From the NCBI RefSeq assembly GCF_003584015.1, contig NZ_QXFM01000020.1, positions 1-64,000 of the forward strand: DNA of 64,000 bases, in the 5' to 3' direction. Shown here one piece after another: positions 16,480 through 24,746 of this stretch. Numbering within the stretch: position 1 is the first letter of the stretch; every line of letters starts with the position of its first letter. The notes beneath the pieces are model-generated. The model saw only the letters and a list, made by a program, of their open reading frames with translations. It made no database searches and was not told where the DNA came from. Position numbers and translations under genes: made by a program. Origin of the DNA: Aurantiacibacter xanthus. Lineage in GTDB: Bacteria; Pseudomonadota; Alphaproteobacteria; Sphingomonadales; Sphingomonadaceae.

Positions 16480-18441
16480 CTATCGCTCAGGCGCCTGCCA
16501 GCGATAGCCCAGCGCATAGAGCGGTGCCGCGCTATCGGCCGGAGCACCGGGGCGCTGCGCCTCCACCGCCTGCATCGACACCGGCAGTTCGAACGGCAGC
16601 TTGCCGCGCGGGGTCACCGCACCGGTCAGCACATCGAGCAAGGCCGCATCGCTTGCGCCGAAGCTCGCCAGCAGCACATTCGCGCGAGGGCGGAACGGGG
16701 TGAGGATCGCGGGCCGGTCCAGTTGCACATCGGCCACCAGCGGCAAGCCTTCGGGAAGGCTGGCCATGAATTGCAGCGCCTCGTGATCCTCGGGGAAGGC
16801 AAGGCTCCCCTCCTGATGCATGGCCCCGAACACATAGCCGGGGTGCAGCATTTCCGACGGACTGCGGGTGCGCAGGATCGCAAAGTCGGCCTCGGCAGGA
16901 TCGCTCACCGGCACCAGCCCCGCCGCTTCCGCCGCCTCATCCGACAGCCCGAACAGCACCACCTTTGCGCCCTTCTGCACCGGCAGCGAGCCATCGTTTT
17001 CGAGCGGCACCATGCTTAGCGCCATGGCCTCGCGCCCGCGCGCCTTCTCTTCCGCCGTACCGACCTCGGCCTCGGCACGCGCCGCATCGACATAGGGGTT
17101 CTCGAACAGGCCCAGTTCGAAGCTCTGCTTGAGGATGCGGCGGACCGATGCGTCGATCCGCTCCTCGCTCACCAGCCCCAGCCGCACCGCCTCAAGCAGA
17201 GGCGCGGGATCGTCGACCCCGCCGAACTGATCGACCCCCGCATCGAGCGCCTTGGCGAAGCGTTCGGGCCGGGTCAGCTCCTGCACGCCCCAGCCGGTGG
17301 AAATATCGGCGAAGCTGGGTGCCTCGCCCTCCGGCGAACCCTCGATGCAGCGTTCGTTGCAATCGTTGGTGATGGCCCAGTCGGACAGGACCACGCCATC
17401 GAAATGGAGCTGGTCGCGCAGGATGTCGGTGACGATCACCTTCTGGTAGGCCACGCCCACCGGCTCCAGCTTCTGGCCGCGCAGTTCCAGCTCCTCGATG
17501 ATCGAATAGGCCGGCATCACGCCCGAGGGCTTCGCCTCCAGCGCGGCAGTGAACGGGATGATCGCCTGCTGCCACTCGGTGATGTTCAGCTTCGCCATCC
17601 GGCCATAATAGTTGTGCGCATCGAACCCGGTCGACGAGGCGGAATAGCCGGCAAAGTGCTTGATCACCGCCGCCACCCCGCCCGGCTGCACGCCGCTCGC
17701 ACCGCCCTGCAAGCCTTCGACCAGAGCCCGCGCCACGCGCCCGGAAACCTTCGCGTCTTCCCCCAGCGTATCGAAGTTGCGCGGCCAGCGCGGTTCGCTC
17801 GCAAGGTCGATCTGGGACCCGAGCAGCATGGCAAAGCCCACCGCGCGCAAATCATCGCGGACCAGTTCGGCATAGCTGCGGGCAAAGTCGGGATCGTCGA
17901 GCGCGCCAAAGGCCACGCCGTTGGGCCACTGGCTGAACTGCCCACCCGCCACGCTCGCTCCGGCCAGCTCGGTATAGCCGTGGCGCGGGTCGGTCATGAT
18001 CAGCGCAGGCACGCCGAGCCGGTGCCCCTCAGCCGCTTCCTGCACCGCGTTGTTGGCCTCGGCCAGCGCCCGGTTTTCGGTGGCGAGGCGCGAGATGAAG
18101 TGGGTCGCGCGGGTCTTGCCCATGGCCTCGGTCAGCGCCGCGATGTCGTAGCCGGTGGCAGGCTCTCCCGGAGGCGCATTGCCCGGCAACGTGGCGACGA
18201 TCATCAGCCCCGCCTTTTCCTCCAGCGTCATGCGCCCGGCAAGATCGGCAGCGCGTTCGGCAGGAGTGAGGCGCCAATCCTCGTAAGGCGTCAGTTCACC
18301 ATCGCGGTCGAGATCGCGGAAGGCGATGCCGTCATCCTCGATGATCGGCACCACCCGGCTTTGCAGCTCAGGGGCCGGAATGTCCTTCGCACAGGACGCC
18401 AGCAACAGTGCGACCGTGGCTACAAGCGCGCTTCTACCCAA
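16480..18441 (-). CDS. Glycoside hydrolase family 3, beta-glucosidase-like lipoprotein
   Basis: 653 residues. The start is TTG at 18441, supported by GGGAGAG a few bases before it. Residues 1-17 form a lipoprotein signal with LLASC. The GH3 N-domain has DPRHGYTE, KHFAGYS at 261-267 and the nucleophile in LSDWAITND (Asp354); the C-domain continues to the end, somewhat shorter than full GH3 enzymes with a fibronectin domain. GH3 enzymes release terminal beta-linked glucose or related sugars. It is convergent with the alginate operon, 61 bases from kdgK. Alginate has no beta-glucosides, so this may serve laminarin or cellulose oligomers found with alginate in brown algae, or be unrelated. Confidence 0.88.
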   Translation of the reverse strand: MGRSALVATVALLLASCAKDIPAPELQSRVVPIIEDDGIAFRDLDRDGELTPYEDWRLTPAERAADLAGRMTLEEKAGLMIVATLPGNAPPGEPATGYDIAALTEAMGKTRATHFISRLATENRALAEANNAVQEAAEGHRLGVPALIMTDPRHGYTELAGASVAGGQFSQWPNGVAFGALDDPDFARSYAELVRDDLRAVGFAMLLGSQIDLASEPRWPRNFDTLGEDAKVSGRVARALVEGLQGGASGVQPGGVAAVIKHFAGYSASSTGFDAHNYYGRMAKLNITEWQQAIIPFTAALEAKPSGVMPAYSIIEELELRGQKLEPVGVAYQKVIVTDILRDQLHFDGVVLSDWAITNDCNERCIEGSPEGEAPSFADISTGWGVQELTRPERFAKALDAGVDQFGGVDDPAPLLEAVRLGLVSEERIDASVRRILKQSFELGLFENPYVDAARAEAEVGTAEEKARGREAMALSMVPLENDGSLPVQKGAKVVLFGLSDEAAEAAGLVPVSDPAEADFAILRTRSPSEMLHPGYVFGAMHQEGSLAFPEDHEALQFMASLPEGLPLVADVQLDRPAILTPFRPRANVLLASFGASDAALLDVLTGAVTPRGKLPFELPVSMQAVEAQRPGAPADSAAPLYALGYRWQAPER

Positions 18442-18502
18442 GACTGACTCTCCCTTTACCGTTTGCCCCTCTTTAACACGGCGCAGATCGGTAAGGGCAA
18501 GC

Positions 18503-19132
18503 CTAATGCCCGGTATAGCGGCCCGGACGGTGCCAGGCGACGAGGATCATGTTGATCGCCACCATGCTCAGAACCGACCAGCCGAAGGCAGCCAGATCGA
18601 GCGAGGTCAGCGCCACCAGCAGGATCGCCGCATCGAGCGCCATGTGCATCCGCCCCACGCTCCATCCGCGCGAGTTCTGCATCCACACGGCAATGATGTT
18701 GACCCCGCCAACGCCCGTCTTGTGCCGCAACAACGCCAGCAGCCCGAACCCCGCACAGGTGCCGCCTCCCAGTGCCGCAAAGGCCGGGTGAATGCTCGCG
18801 ATTTCCAGCGAATTGCGGGTAATGGCGGCAAAGATGAAGATCAGGCCGCAGGCGATGATCGTGCGCAGCATGAACGGACGGCCCAGCTTCATCAGTCCGA
18901 TCAGGAAGAACGGGATGTTGATGAGGAAGAACAGCAGCCCCACCCCCATGTGCACGTGATAGCTCGCCAGCAGAGCCAACCCGGCCACGCCCGCGGTGAC
19001 GAGCCCCGCAGCCTTCATCAGTACCAGCCCGAAAGCGATCAGCCATGCACCCGTCACCAGCGCATAGGCATCCTCCAGCAGAGTGTGGCGGGTCCGGTCG
19101 CGCGGAGGTGATATGGTTTCATTTGACACCAC
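18503..19132 (-). CDS. YitT-family integral membrane protein
   Basis: About 209 residues if the GTG at 19132 is used; the start is uncertain, since GTG at 19129 and TTG at 19165 are also in frame and none has a clear ribosome site. The protein has about six hydrophobic segments, a G-V-A-G-L-A-L-L segment early on and GVGGVNIIAVW in the middle, as in the YitT/YxkD group. Function is unknown; a transporter or metabolite exporter role has been suggested for relatives only by fold. It is divergent from ettA. Confidence 0.7.
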   Translation of the reverse strand: MVSNETISPPRDRTRHTLLEDAYALVTGAWLIAFGLVLMKAAGLVTAGVAGLALLASYHVHMGVGLLFFLINIPFFLIGLMKLGRPFMLRTIIACGLIFIFAAITRNSLEIASIHPAFAALGGGTCAGFGLLALLRHKTGVGGVNIIAVWMQNSRGWSVGRMHMALDAAILLVALTSLDLAAFGWSVLSMVAINMILVAWHRPGRYTGH

Positions 19133-19245
19133 ATGCAAATAGACCGCACAGCCCACCCTGCGCAAGCACCTTGCCGAGCGGGCGATCTGCCCCTATTTCG
19201 CGCCCCAACTCATTCCCCGATAACACCGAGCTCGAAGGACCCCAG

Positions 19246-20925
19246 ATGGCCGCCCAATACGCATTTGTCATGAAGGACATGACCAAGACCTTCCCCGGTG
19301 CGCAAAAGCCGGTGCTCTCGAATATCAATCTCCAGTTCTATCAGGGCGCCAAGATCGGCATCGTCGGCCCCAACGGCGCGGGTAAGTCGACCCTGATCAA
19401 GATCATGGCCGGCATCGACAAGGACTTCACCGGCGAGGCATGGCCGGGTGAGAACATCACCGTCGGCTATCTCGAACAGGAGCCCGAACTCGACGAGAGC
19501 AAGACCGTGCTCGAAAACGTCAAGGACGGCGCACGCGAAGTGGCCGACCTGGTCGAGCGTTTCAACGCCATCTCGGCCGAAATGGGCGACCCCAAGGACG
19601 ACACCGATTTCGACGCGCTGATGGAGGAAATGGGCGACCTGCAGGCCAAGATCGACGCGGTCGACGGTTGGACGCTCGACAACCAGCTCGAAGTGGCGAT
19701 GGAAGCGCTGCGCTGCCCGCCGGGTGACTGGCCCGTCACCGATCTTTCGGGTGGTGAAAAGCGCCGCGTGGCGCTCACCCGGCTGCTGATCCAGAAGCCC
19801 TCGATCCTGCTGCTCGACGAACCGACCAACCACCTTGACGCCGAAAGCGTGAAGTGGCTCGAAAACCACCTCAAGGAATATGCCGGCGCGGTGCTGATGA
19901 TCACCCACGACCGCTACTTCCTCGATAACGTGGTCGAATGGATCCTCGAACTCGACCGGGGCTCCTACTATCCCTACGAGGGCAACTACTCGACCTACCT
20001 CGAAAAGAAGGCCAAGCGTCTTGAGCAGGAAAGCCGCGAGGAAAGCGGCAAGCAGAAGGCGCTGGCACGCGAACTCGAGTGGATCCGGCAGACCCCCTCG
20101 GCCCGCCAGACCAAGAGCAAGGCGCGTATCCGCAAGTTCGAGGAGCTGCAGAACAGCCAGGACAACCGCGGCATCGGCAAGGCGCAGATCGTCATTCAGG
20201 TGCCCGAGCGGCTCGGCGGCAAGGTGATCGAGGTGAACAACATCTCGAAGGCTTATGGCGACAAGCTGTTGTTCGAAGATCTTTCGTTCATGCTGCCGCC
20301 GGGCGGGATCGTCGGTGTGATCGGGCCGAACGGCGCGGGCAAGTCGACGCTGTTCAAGATCCTCACCGGCAAGGAAGAGCCCGATAGCGGCACAGTCGAA
20401 ATGGGTTCGACCGTGCGGCTGGGCTATGTCGACCAGAGCCGCGATCACCTCGATCCGAAGAACAACGTGTGGCAGGAGATTTCGGACGGTCTCGACTACA
20501 TGAAGGTCAACGGTCAGGACATGAGCACACGCGCCTATGTCGGCGCGTTCAACTTCAAGGGCGCGGACCAGCAGAAGAACGTCGGCAAGCTGTCGGGCGG
20601 TGAGCGCAACCGCGTGCATATGGCCAAGATGCTGAAGCAGGGCGGCAACGTGCTGCTGCTCGACGAACCGACCAACGACCTCGACGTGGAAACGCTGGGC
20701 GCGCTGGAAGAGGCGATCGAGAACTTCGCCGGTTGCGCGGTGGTGATCAGCCACGACCGCTTCTTCCTCGACCGTCTGGCGACGCACATTCTGGCCTTTG
20801 AGGGCAACAGCCACGTCGAGTGGTTCGAAGGCAACTTCGAGGCCTACGAGGAAGACAAGCGCCGCCGTCTGGGTGATGCAGCCGACCGGCCGAGCCGGGT
20901 GGCGTACAAGAAGCTGACGCGCTGA
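19246..20925 (+). CDS. ettA: EttA, energy-dependent translational throttle ABC-F protein
   Basis: 559 residues from the ATG at 19246, with AAGGA at 19235-19239; the open frame upstream is not coding. Two ABC ATPase domains each have Walker A GPNGAGKST, signatures LSGGEKRRV and LSGGERNRV, and Walker B LLLDEPTNHLD / LLLDEPTNDLD. There is no membrane domain, and the linker between domains is the charged helical type of ABC-F proteins. EttA binds the ribosomal E site and gates entry into elongation according to ATP/ADP level. Length and the opening AAQYAFVMKDMTKTFPG match EttA orthologues closely. Confidence 0.96.
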   Translation: MAAQYAFVMKDMTKTFPGAQKPVLSNINLQFYQGAKIGIVGPNGAGKSTLIKIMAGIDKDFTGEAWPGENITVGYLEQEPELDESKTVLENVKDGAREVADLVERFNAISAEMGDPKDDTDFDALMEEMGDLQAKIDAVDGWTLDNQLEVAMEALRCPPGDWPVTDLSGGEKRRVALTRLLIQKPSILLLDEPTNHLDAESVKWLENHLKEYAGAVLMITHDRYFLDNVVEWILELDRGSYYPYEGNYSTYLEKKAKRLEQESREESGKQKALARELEWIRQTPSARQTKSKARIRKFEELQNSQDNRGIGKAQIVIQVPERLGGKVIEVNNISKAYGDKLLFEDLSFMLPPGGIVGVIGPNGAGKSTLFKILTGKEEPDSGTVEMGSTVRLGYVDQSRDHLDPKNNVWQEISDGLDYMKVNGQDMSTRAYVGAFNFKGADQQKNVGKLSGGERNRVHMAKMLKQGGNVLLLDEPTNDLDVETLGALEEAIENFAGCAVVISHDRFFLDRLATHILAFEGNSHVEWFEGNFEAYEEDKRRRLGDAADRPSRVAYKKLTR

Positions 20926-20930
20926 GTTTA

Positions 20931-21014
20931 AGCCCAGCCCCGGATCAGGTCCGGGGCGACGTAAAGTGGTACGTTCTCTATCTCGTCGCCCCGGCCTTGA
21001 GCCGGGGCTGGGCT
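20931..21014. repeat. Palindromic repeat pair, left of GIY-YIG gene
   Basis: Two copies of a 24-base palindromic unit in opposite orientation: 20938-20961 (core CCCCGGATCAGGTCCGGGG) and 20984-21007 (core CCCCGGCCTTGAGCCGGGG). Their outer arms, 20931-20943 and 21002-21014, are also a perfect 13-base inverted repeat, so the block can fold as one long hairpin. The right end touches the GIY-YIG stop codon. The layout is like REP/BIME elements. Confidence 0.8.
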
Positions 21015-21312
21015 ACTCTTTCGAAAACCAAACCTCCCACAGGTCACGCCAGTCGGGGTTTTCCTCCTCGATCAGCGCAAACTTCCACTCGCGCCGCCAG
21101 CGCTTGATGCGCTTTTCGCGAACGATGGCCTGTTCGATCTCCTCATGACGTTCGGCATACACCAGCATTGTTTTATCGCGCTCAGCCACATGTGCTGAGC
21201 CTTCGCCCGTCCGGTGCCGGTGAACCCGCCGAATAAGATCAGCCGAAACCCCGACATACATCCCGCCCCGATAGCGGTTTGCCATGATGTAGACCCAGCC
21301 GCCCTTTTCCAT
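21013..21312 (-). CDS. Small GIY-YIG nuclease-domain protein
   Basis: 99 residues. The N-terminus has GWVYIMAN and MYVGVSADLIRR, which are the GIY-YIG core with the conserved Arg, and HEEIEQAIVREKRIKRWRREWK follows with the conserved Glu position typical of the UPF0213/YhbQ-like single-domain group. Such proteins carry the nuclease fold alone; their cellular role is mostly unknown. The gene is enclosed by palindromic repeats, and the outer units (20938-20961 and 21395-21418) are perfect 24-base inverted copies. The ORF ends inside the left repeat block. No target-site duplication can be judged by eye. Confidence 0.88.
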   Translation of the reverse strand: MEKGGWVYIMANRYRGGMYVGVSADLIRRVHRHRTGEGSAHVAERDKTMLVYAERHEEIEQAIVREKRIKRWRREWKFALIEEENPDWRDLWEVWFSKE

Positions 21313-21352
21313 GCGGCAAAGCTATCGCTGCGTTAGATCGAAGAATAGCCCG

Positions 21353-21418
21353 ATCCCGGCGCAAGGCCGGGATGACGTTGTGCTCAGTTAAATCCGTCGC
21401 CCCGGACCTGATCCGGGG
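21353..21418. repeat. Palindromic repeats, right of GIY-YIG gene
   Basis: ATCCCGGC-GCAAG-GCCGGGAT at 21353-21373 is a degenerate unit, and 21395-21418 (core CCCCGGACCTGATCCGGGG) is the exact reverse complement of the unit at 20938-20961. The region lies between the GIY-YIG start and the ClC stop codon, so it may also terminate ClC transcription. Confidence 0.8.
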
Positions 21419-21424
21419 TGAAGC

Positions 21425-22741
21425 TTATAAAGCCTTAGCCTCGCCCTTCGGCAGGAAGTCCTTTGCCAGAGCGTGATAAAGCCGCTCCTTGCACACCTTA
21501 GACCCGGCCCAGTCGCCGATCAGCGCGGTGGCGAACAGCGGCACAATCGCGCCGCTCATGCCCGTGGTCTCCGAGAGAATAATCACCGTGGTCAGCGGCG
21601 CGCGCACCACCCCGGTGAAATAGCCCGCCATCCCCATCAGCACGATCAGCCCCGCCTGATCGCTCGGGAACAGCACGGTCAAAAGCTGCCCGAAGCCCGA
21701 GCCCGCAGCCAGCGACGGCGCGAAGATGCCGCCGGGAATGCCGCTCACACTGGTCGCCAGCGCGGCGACGAATTTGGCCGGGCCGAACCACAGGTCACCC
21801 TCCTCGCCCGCCAGCAGCGCCCGCGTCGCCTCGTACCCGGTGCCCGAGACCTGCCCGGCGGTGAGAAAGCCCAGCACGCCCACGATGATCCCGCAGATCA
21901 GGGCCGTCACCAGCGGCCGCTTGCCGAGCCGCGCAGTCCAGCGCCCATCGGGGCCGCGCATGGCGAGCATCAGCCGCGAGAACAGCCCGCCCAGAATGCC
22001 CCCCACCAGCCCCGCCAGCGGAGCCGCGATCAGGATCGAGGTCACCGGCAGCGAGCCTTCGATCTCACCGAAATAGATGTAGTTGCCCGCCAACCCCTGC
22101 GCGGTGAGGCCGGCGATCATCACCGCACCCATCACCAGCACCGCCACCCGCTGCTCATAGGCCACGGCCAGCTCTTCGATAGCGAAGGCGATCCCCGCCA
22201 GCGGGGTGTTGAAAGCCGCAGCCACGCCCGCCGCGCCGCCCGCGATCAGCACCCCGGCGCTCACCTTCACGCGCAAGGCACGGTGCACGGCCACCATCAC
22301 CGCCCCGCCCAATTGCACGGTCGGCCCCTCGCGCCCGACCGAGGCCCCGCCGAACAACGACAGCACGGTCAGCACCATCTTGGCCACCGCCGCGCGCAGC
22401 GACACCAGCTTCAGCGTCTGCTCGCTATCGGGGTGACGCGCAGCGGCGATCACCTGCGGAATGCCCGAGCCGCGCGCCTCTGGCGCCAGCTTGCGCGTCA
22501 GCAGCGCGATCAGCACGAACATCACCGGCGTCAGCACCAGCGGCAGCCAGCTGTGTTTCGCGGTGAGTTCGAGGAACATATCTTGCGCACGGTCGCCCGC
22601 ATTGGCGAAGACCAGCGCCACCAGCCCGATCAGCACCGCCGAAACGATTGTCGCCACCCGCCTGGCCCAGTCGTCAACCCGCCCGAGATCGTCCGGCACT
22701 TTCTTGCCGAGCCAGCGAGCGAGCGAAACGAATGGATGCAT
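21425..22741 (-). CDS. ClC-family chloride channel or H+/Cl- antiporter
   Basis: 438 residues with the three chloride-pathway motifs of ClC proteins in order: GSGIPQV, GREGPTVQLG (gating Glu retained) and GGIFAPSLAAGSG. The internal proton-pathway Glu pair is present in FAIEELA, which favours a 2 Cl-/1 H+ exchanger rather than a channel. About ten or more hydrophobic helices. Length fits bacterial ClCs without a CBS domain. Such exchangers help in acid stress or ion balance. It stands alone, with repeats at its 3' side. Confidence 0.93.
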   Translation of the reverse strand: MHPFVSLARWLGKKVPDDLGRVDDWARRVATIVSAVLIGLVALVFANAGDRAQDMFLELTAKHSWLPLVLTPVMFVLIALLTRKLAPEARGSGIPQVIAAARHPDSEQTLKLVSLRAAVAKMVLTVLSLFGGASVGREGPTVQLGGAVMVAVHRALRVKVSAGVLIAGGAAGVAAAFNTPLAGIAFAIEELAVAYEQRVAVLVMGAVMIAGLTAQGLAGNYIYFGEIEGSLPVTSILIAAPLAGLVGGILGGLFSRLMLAMRGPDGRWTARLGKRPLVTALICGIIVGVLGFLTAGQVSGTGYEATRALLAGEEGDLWFGPAKFVAALATSVSGIPGGIFAPSLAAGSGFGQLLTVLFPSDQAGLIVLMGMAGYFTGVVRAPLTTVIILSETTGMSGAIVPLFATALIGDWAGSKVCKERLYHALAKDFLPKGEAKAL

Positions 22742-22957
22742 GGGCCCGCTCTATGATCTGTGCGGCCTGACGTCCAGTTGCAGGCGAAAAAGACCGCAGG
22801 TGTTGCAATGCGACACGCCCATGGCGGCGCCCTTCGCGCAGATGAACGTTAAGGTTATCAGCCGGTTCAGTTAACGGACAGGCCGAATCGGTACAACGCA
22901 GTCATGAAACACCTCGCCGCGGCACTCGGGCGGCATGGTCCATACGGGAGCCATACC

Positions 22958-23890
22958 ATGCTTATCGCCAGACTACTGAGATCGAGCGGCCTTGCCGCTG
23001 TCGCCATTGCGCTGGCCCTGCCTGCGCTCAGCGCACCTGTGGCCGCGCAGGATCGCCAGTGGGAGAACCGCCCGAACAATCGCGGCACCAACGCCGACCG
23101 CTCGGGCACGAACCGCCGTGAGGCCAACCGCGGCAATGCCGGAAATCGTTCTGCATCGGGCTGGCGTCAGGAGCGGGAAGCCGCCTCGCAAACGATGCGC
23201 GATGCGCGTCAGGAAGCCCGCCGCATCGACCGTAGCTCCGAGCGGCAGGCGGCCCGGATCGAAAACCGCGCCGAGCGGCGGGCCGACCGCATCGAGCGTC
23301 AGGGCGACCGGCGCGCGGCCGAAACCATCCGCGAAGCGCGTCGCGACGCCCCGCCCAACGTCAACGACTGGCGCGAGCGCAACAACACCCGCTGGCCCAA
23401 TAGCGATCGCCGCGATCGCAACGACACCCGCTGGCGCGACAACGAGCGGCGGGACCGGGATGCCCCCCGCTGGCAGGACAATGATCGGCGGGATCGCGAT
23501 ACCCCTCGCTGGCGCGAAACCAATCGTCGGGACTACCGCGACAACAACCGTTATCGCGAAGCCCGGCGCGACTATCGCCAGTGGAACCGCCAGAACTGGC
23601 GCCGCGACCGGCGTTATGACTGGAACCGCTATCGCCGCGACAACCACAGCCTGTTTCGGCTGGGCCGCTACTATTCGCCCTATCGGAACTACAGCTATCG
23701 TCGCCTGAACATCGGTATCCGGCTCGACAGCCCGTTCTACGCGAACCGCTACTGGATCAACGACCCGTGGCAGTATCGCCTGCCCGAGGTCTACGGCCCC
23801 TATCGCTGGGTCCGCTATTACGACGACGTGCTGCTGGTCGATATGTACACCGGCGAAGTGGTCGACGTGATCCACGACTTCTTCTGGTGA
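22958..23890 (+). CDS. RcnB-like secreted protein with Arg/Asp-rich repeats
   Basis: 310 residues from the ATG at 22958, supported by GGGAG at 22946-22950; a longer frame to 22904 lacks one. Residues 1-31 are a Sec signal (VAAQ|D). The middle is very rich in Arg, Asp and Asn and includes four tandem units of 13 residues near residues 150-200, pattern (T/P)RWxxxxRRDxx. The C-terminus, YRLPEVYGPYRWVRYYDDVLLVDMYTG followed by VVDVIHDFFW, is the RcnB/YohN-type domain found in periplasmic proteins linked to nickel/cobalt balance. The repeat region is probably disordered and strongly charged. No metal exporter gene lies nearby, so a metal role is inference from the C-terminal domain alone. Confidence 0.78.
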   Translation: MLIARLLRSSGLAAVAIALALPALSAPVAAQDRQWENRPNNRGTNADRSGTNRREANRGNAGNRSASGWRQEREAASQTMRDARQEARRIDRSSERQAARIENRAERRADRIERQGDRRAAETIREARRDAPPNVNDWRERNNTRWPNSDRRDRNDTRWRDNERRDRDAPRWQDNDRRDRDTPRWRETNRRDYRDNNRYREARRDYRQWNRQNWRRDRRYDWNRYRRDNHSLFRLGRYYSPYRNYSYRRLNIGIRLDSPFYANRYWINDPWQYRLPEVYGPYRWVRYYDDVLLVDMYTGEVVDVIHDFFW

Positions 23891-24014
23891 AACTTATCCC
23901 ACATGGCCGGAGCGAGTGACCGGCGATGCGAGCCCCTCATCTTCGGATGGGGGGCTTGTCTGCATCAGCGCGGAGCTTGCCTTCGCCGCATGACTTGGGA
24001 ATAGATTGCCCGCG

Positions 24015-24695
24015 ATGACCCAGACCAACAGCCCCTACGCCGAAAACGCCGACCTGCCCGCACTGCGCCGCATCGGCGCGCAGGTGCGCGAGCGGCTGGC
24101 GGCCAACCCCACCGTCTACAAGGTGCCCACCGACAAGGCCGAGCTGTTCGCCGTGGGCGACTTCATGAGCGCCGAGGAATGCGCGAAGATGCGGGGCCTG
24201 ATCGACGCCGTGGCCAAGCCCTCGGTGGTGTTCGACGTCGACTATTCCGAAGGCTATCGCACCAGCTATTCGGGCGATGTCGATCCGAACGATCCGTTTA
24301 TCCGCAAGATCAGCCGACGGATCGACGACCTGCTCGGGATCGACCCCGAGTTCGGCGAGACGATCCAGGGCCAGCGCTATATGCCGGGGCAGGAGTTCCA
24401 GCCGCACTGCGACTGGTTCCATCCGCACACCAGCTATTGGGATCTGGAAATGTCGCGCGGCGGGCAGCGCAGTTTCACCACCATGGCGTTCCTGAACGAG
24501 GTCGAGGCCGGCGGCACCACCGACTTTGTCGAGCTGGATATCGCAATCGAGCCCAAGCCGGGCGTGCTGCTGATCTGGAACAACGCCAAGCCCGACGGGC
24601 ACACCAATCTCGATACGCTGCACGCGGGTCGCCCGGTGATCACGGGCTGCAAGTATGTGATCACCAAGTGGTATCGCACCAAGCGCTGGACCTGA
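24015..24695 (+). CDS. 2OG-Fe(II) oxygenase, prolyl 4-hydroxylase-like
   Basis: 226 residues from the ATG at 24015. The P4Hc double-stranded beta-helix has the iron-binding pair in HCDWFHPH (His-x-Asp), the distal His in LHAGRPV and the 2-oxoglutarate-binding Lys in GCKYVITKWYR. RYMPGQEFQPH and AFLNEVEAGGTTDF are typical of the bacterial prolyl-hydroxylase-like group. The reaction is hydroxylation with release of succinate and CO2; the substrate is unknown and could be a protein or small peptide. No signal peptide, so it is cytoplasmic. Convergent with lysK. Confidence 0.9.
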   Translation: MTQTNSPYAENADLPALRRIGAQVRERLAANPTVYKVPTDKAELFAVGDFMSAEECAKMRGLIDAVAKPSVVFDVDYSEGYRTSYSGDVDPNDPFIRKISRRIDDLLGIDPEFGETIQGQRYMPGQEFQPHCDWFHPHTSYWDLEMSRGGQRSFTTMAFLNEVEAGGTTDFVELDIAIEPKPGVLLIWNNAKPDGHTNLDTLHAGRPVITGCKYVITKWYRTKRWT

Positions 24696-24704
24696 GCCTC
24701 ACGC

Positions 24705-24732
24705 CCGTTCGTACCCTCCTCAGGACGAACGG
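24705..24732. terminator. Hairpin between convergent genes
   Basis: CCGTTCGT (24705-24712) pairs with ACGAACGG (24725-24732) across a 12-base loop containing CCTCAGG, between the oxygenase and lysK stop codons. The sequence resembles half of the CCGTTCG...CTGAG repeat seen at 54766-54861, so it may be a degraded repeat acting as a terminator. Confidence 0.5.
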
Positions 24733-24746
24733 AAAGTTGGCACCGA

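Noticed and set aside
21473-22756. 427-codon frame opposite the ClC gene, rich in Arg, His and Gln
   Set aside because: Composition is that of an antisense frame; the ClC motifs are on the minus strand.
23380-23560. Short tandem repeats resembling a CRISPR array
   Set aside because: The period is 39 bases and in frame within the RcnB-like protein; there are no unique spacers of constant length and no cas genes.
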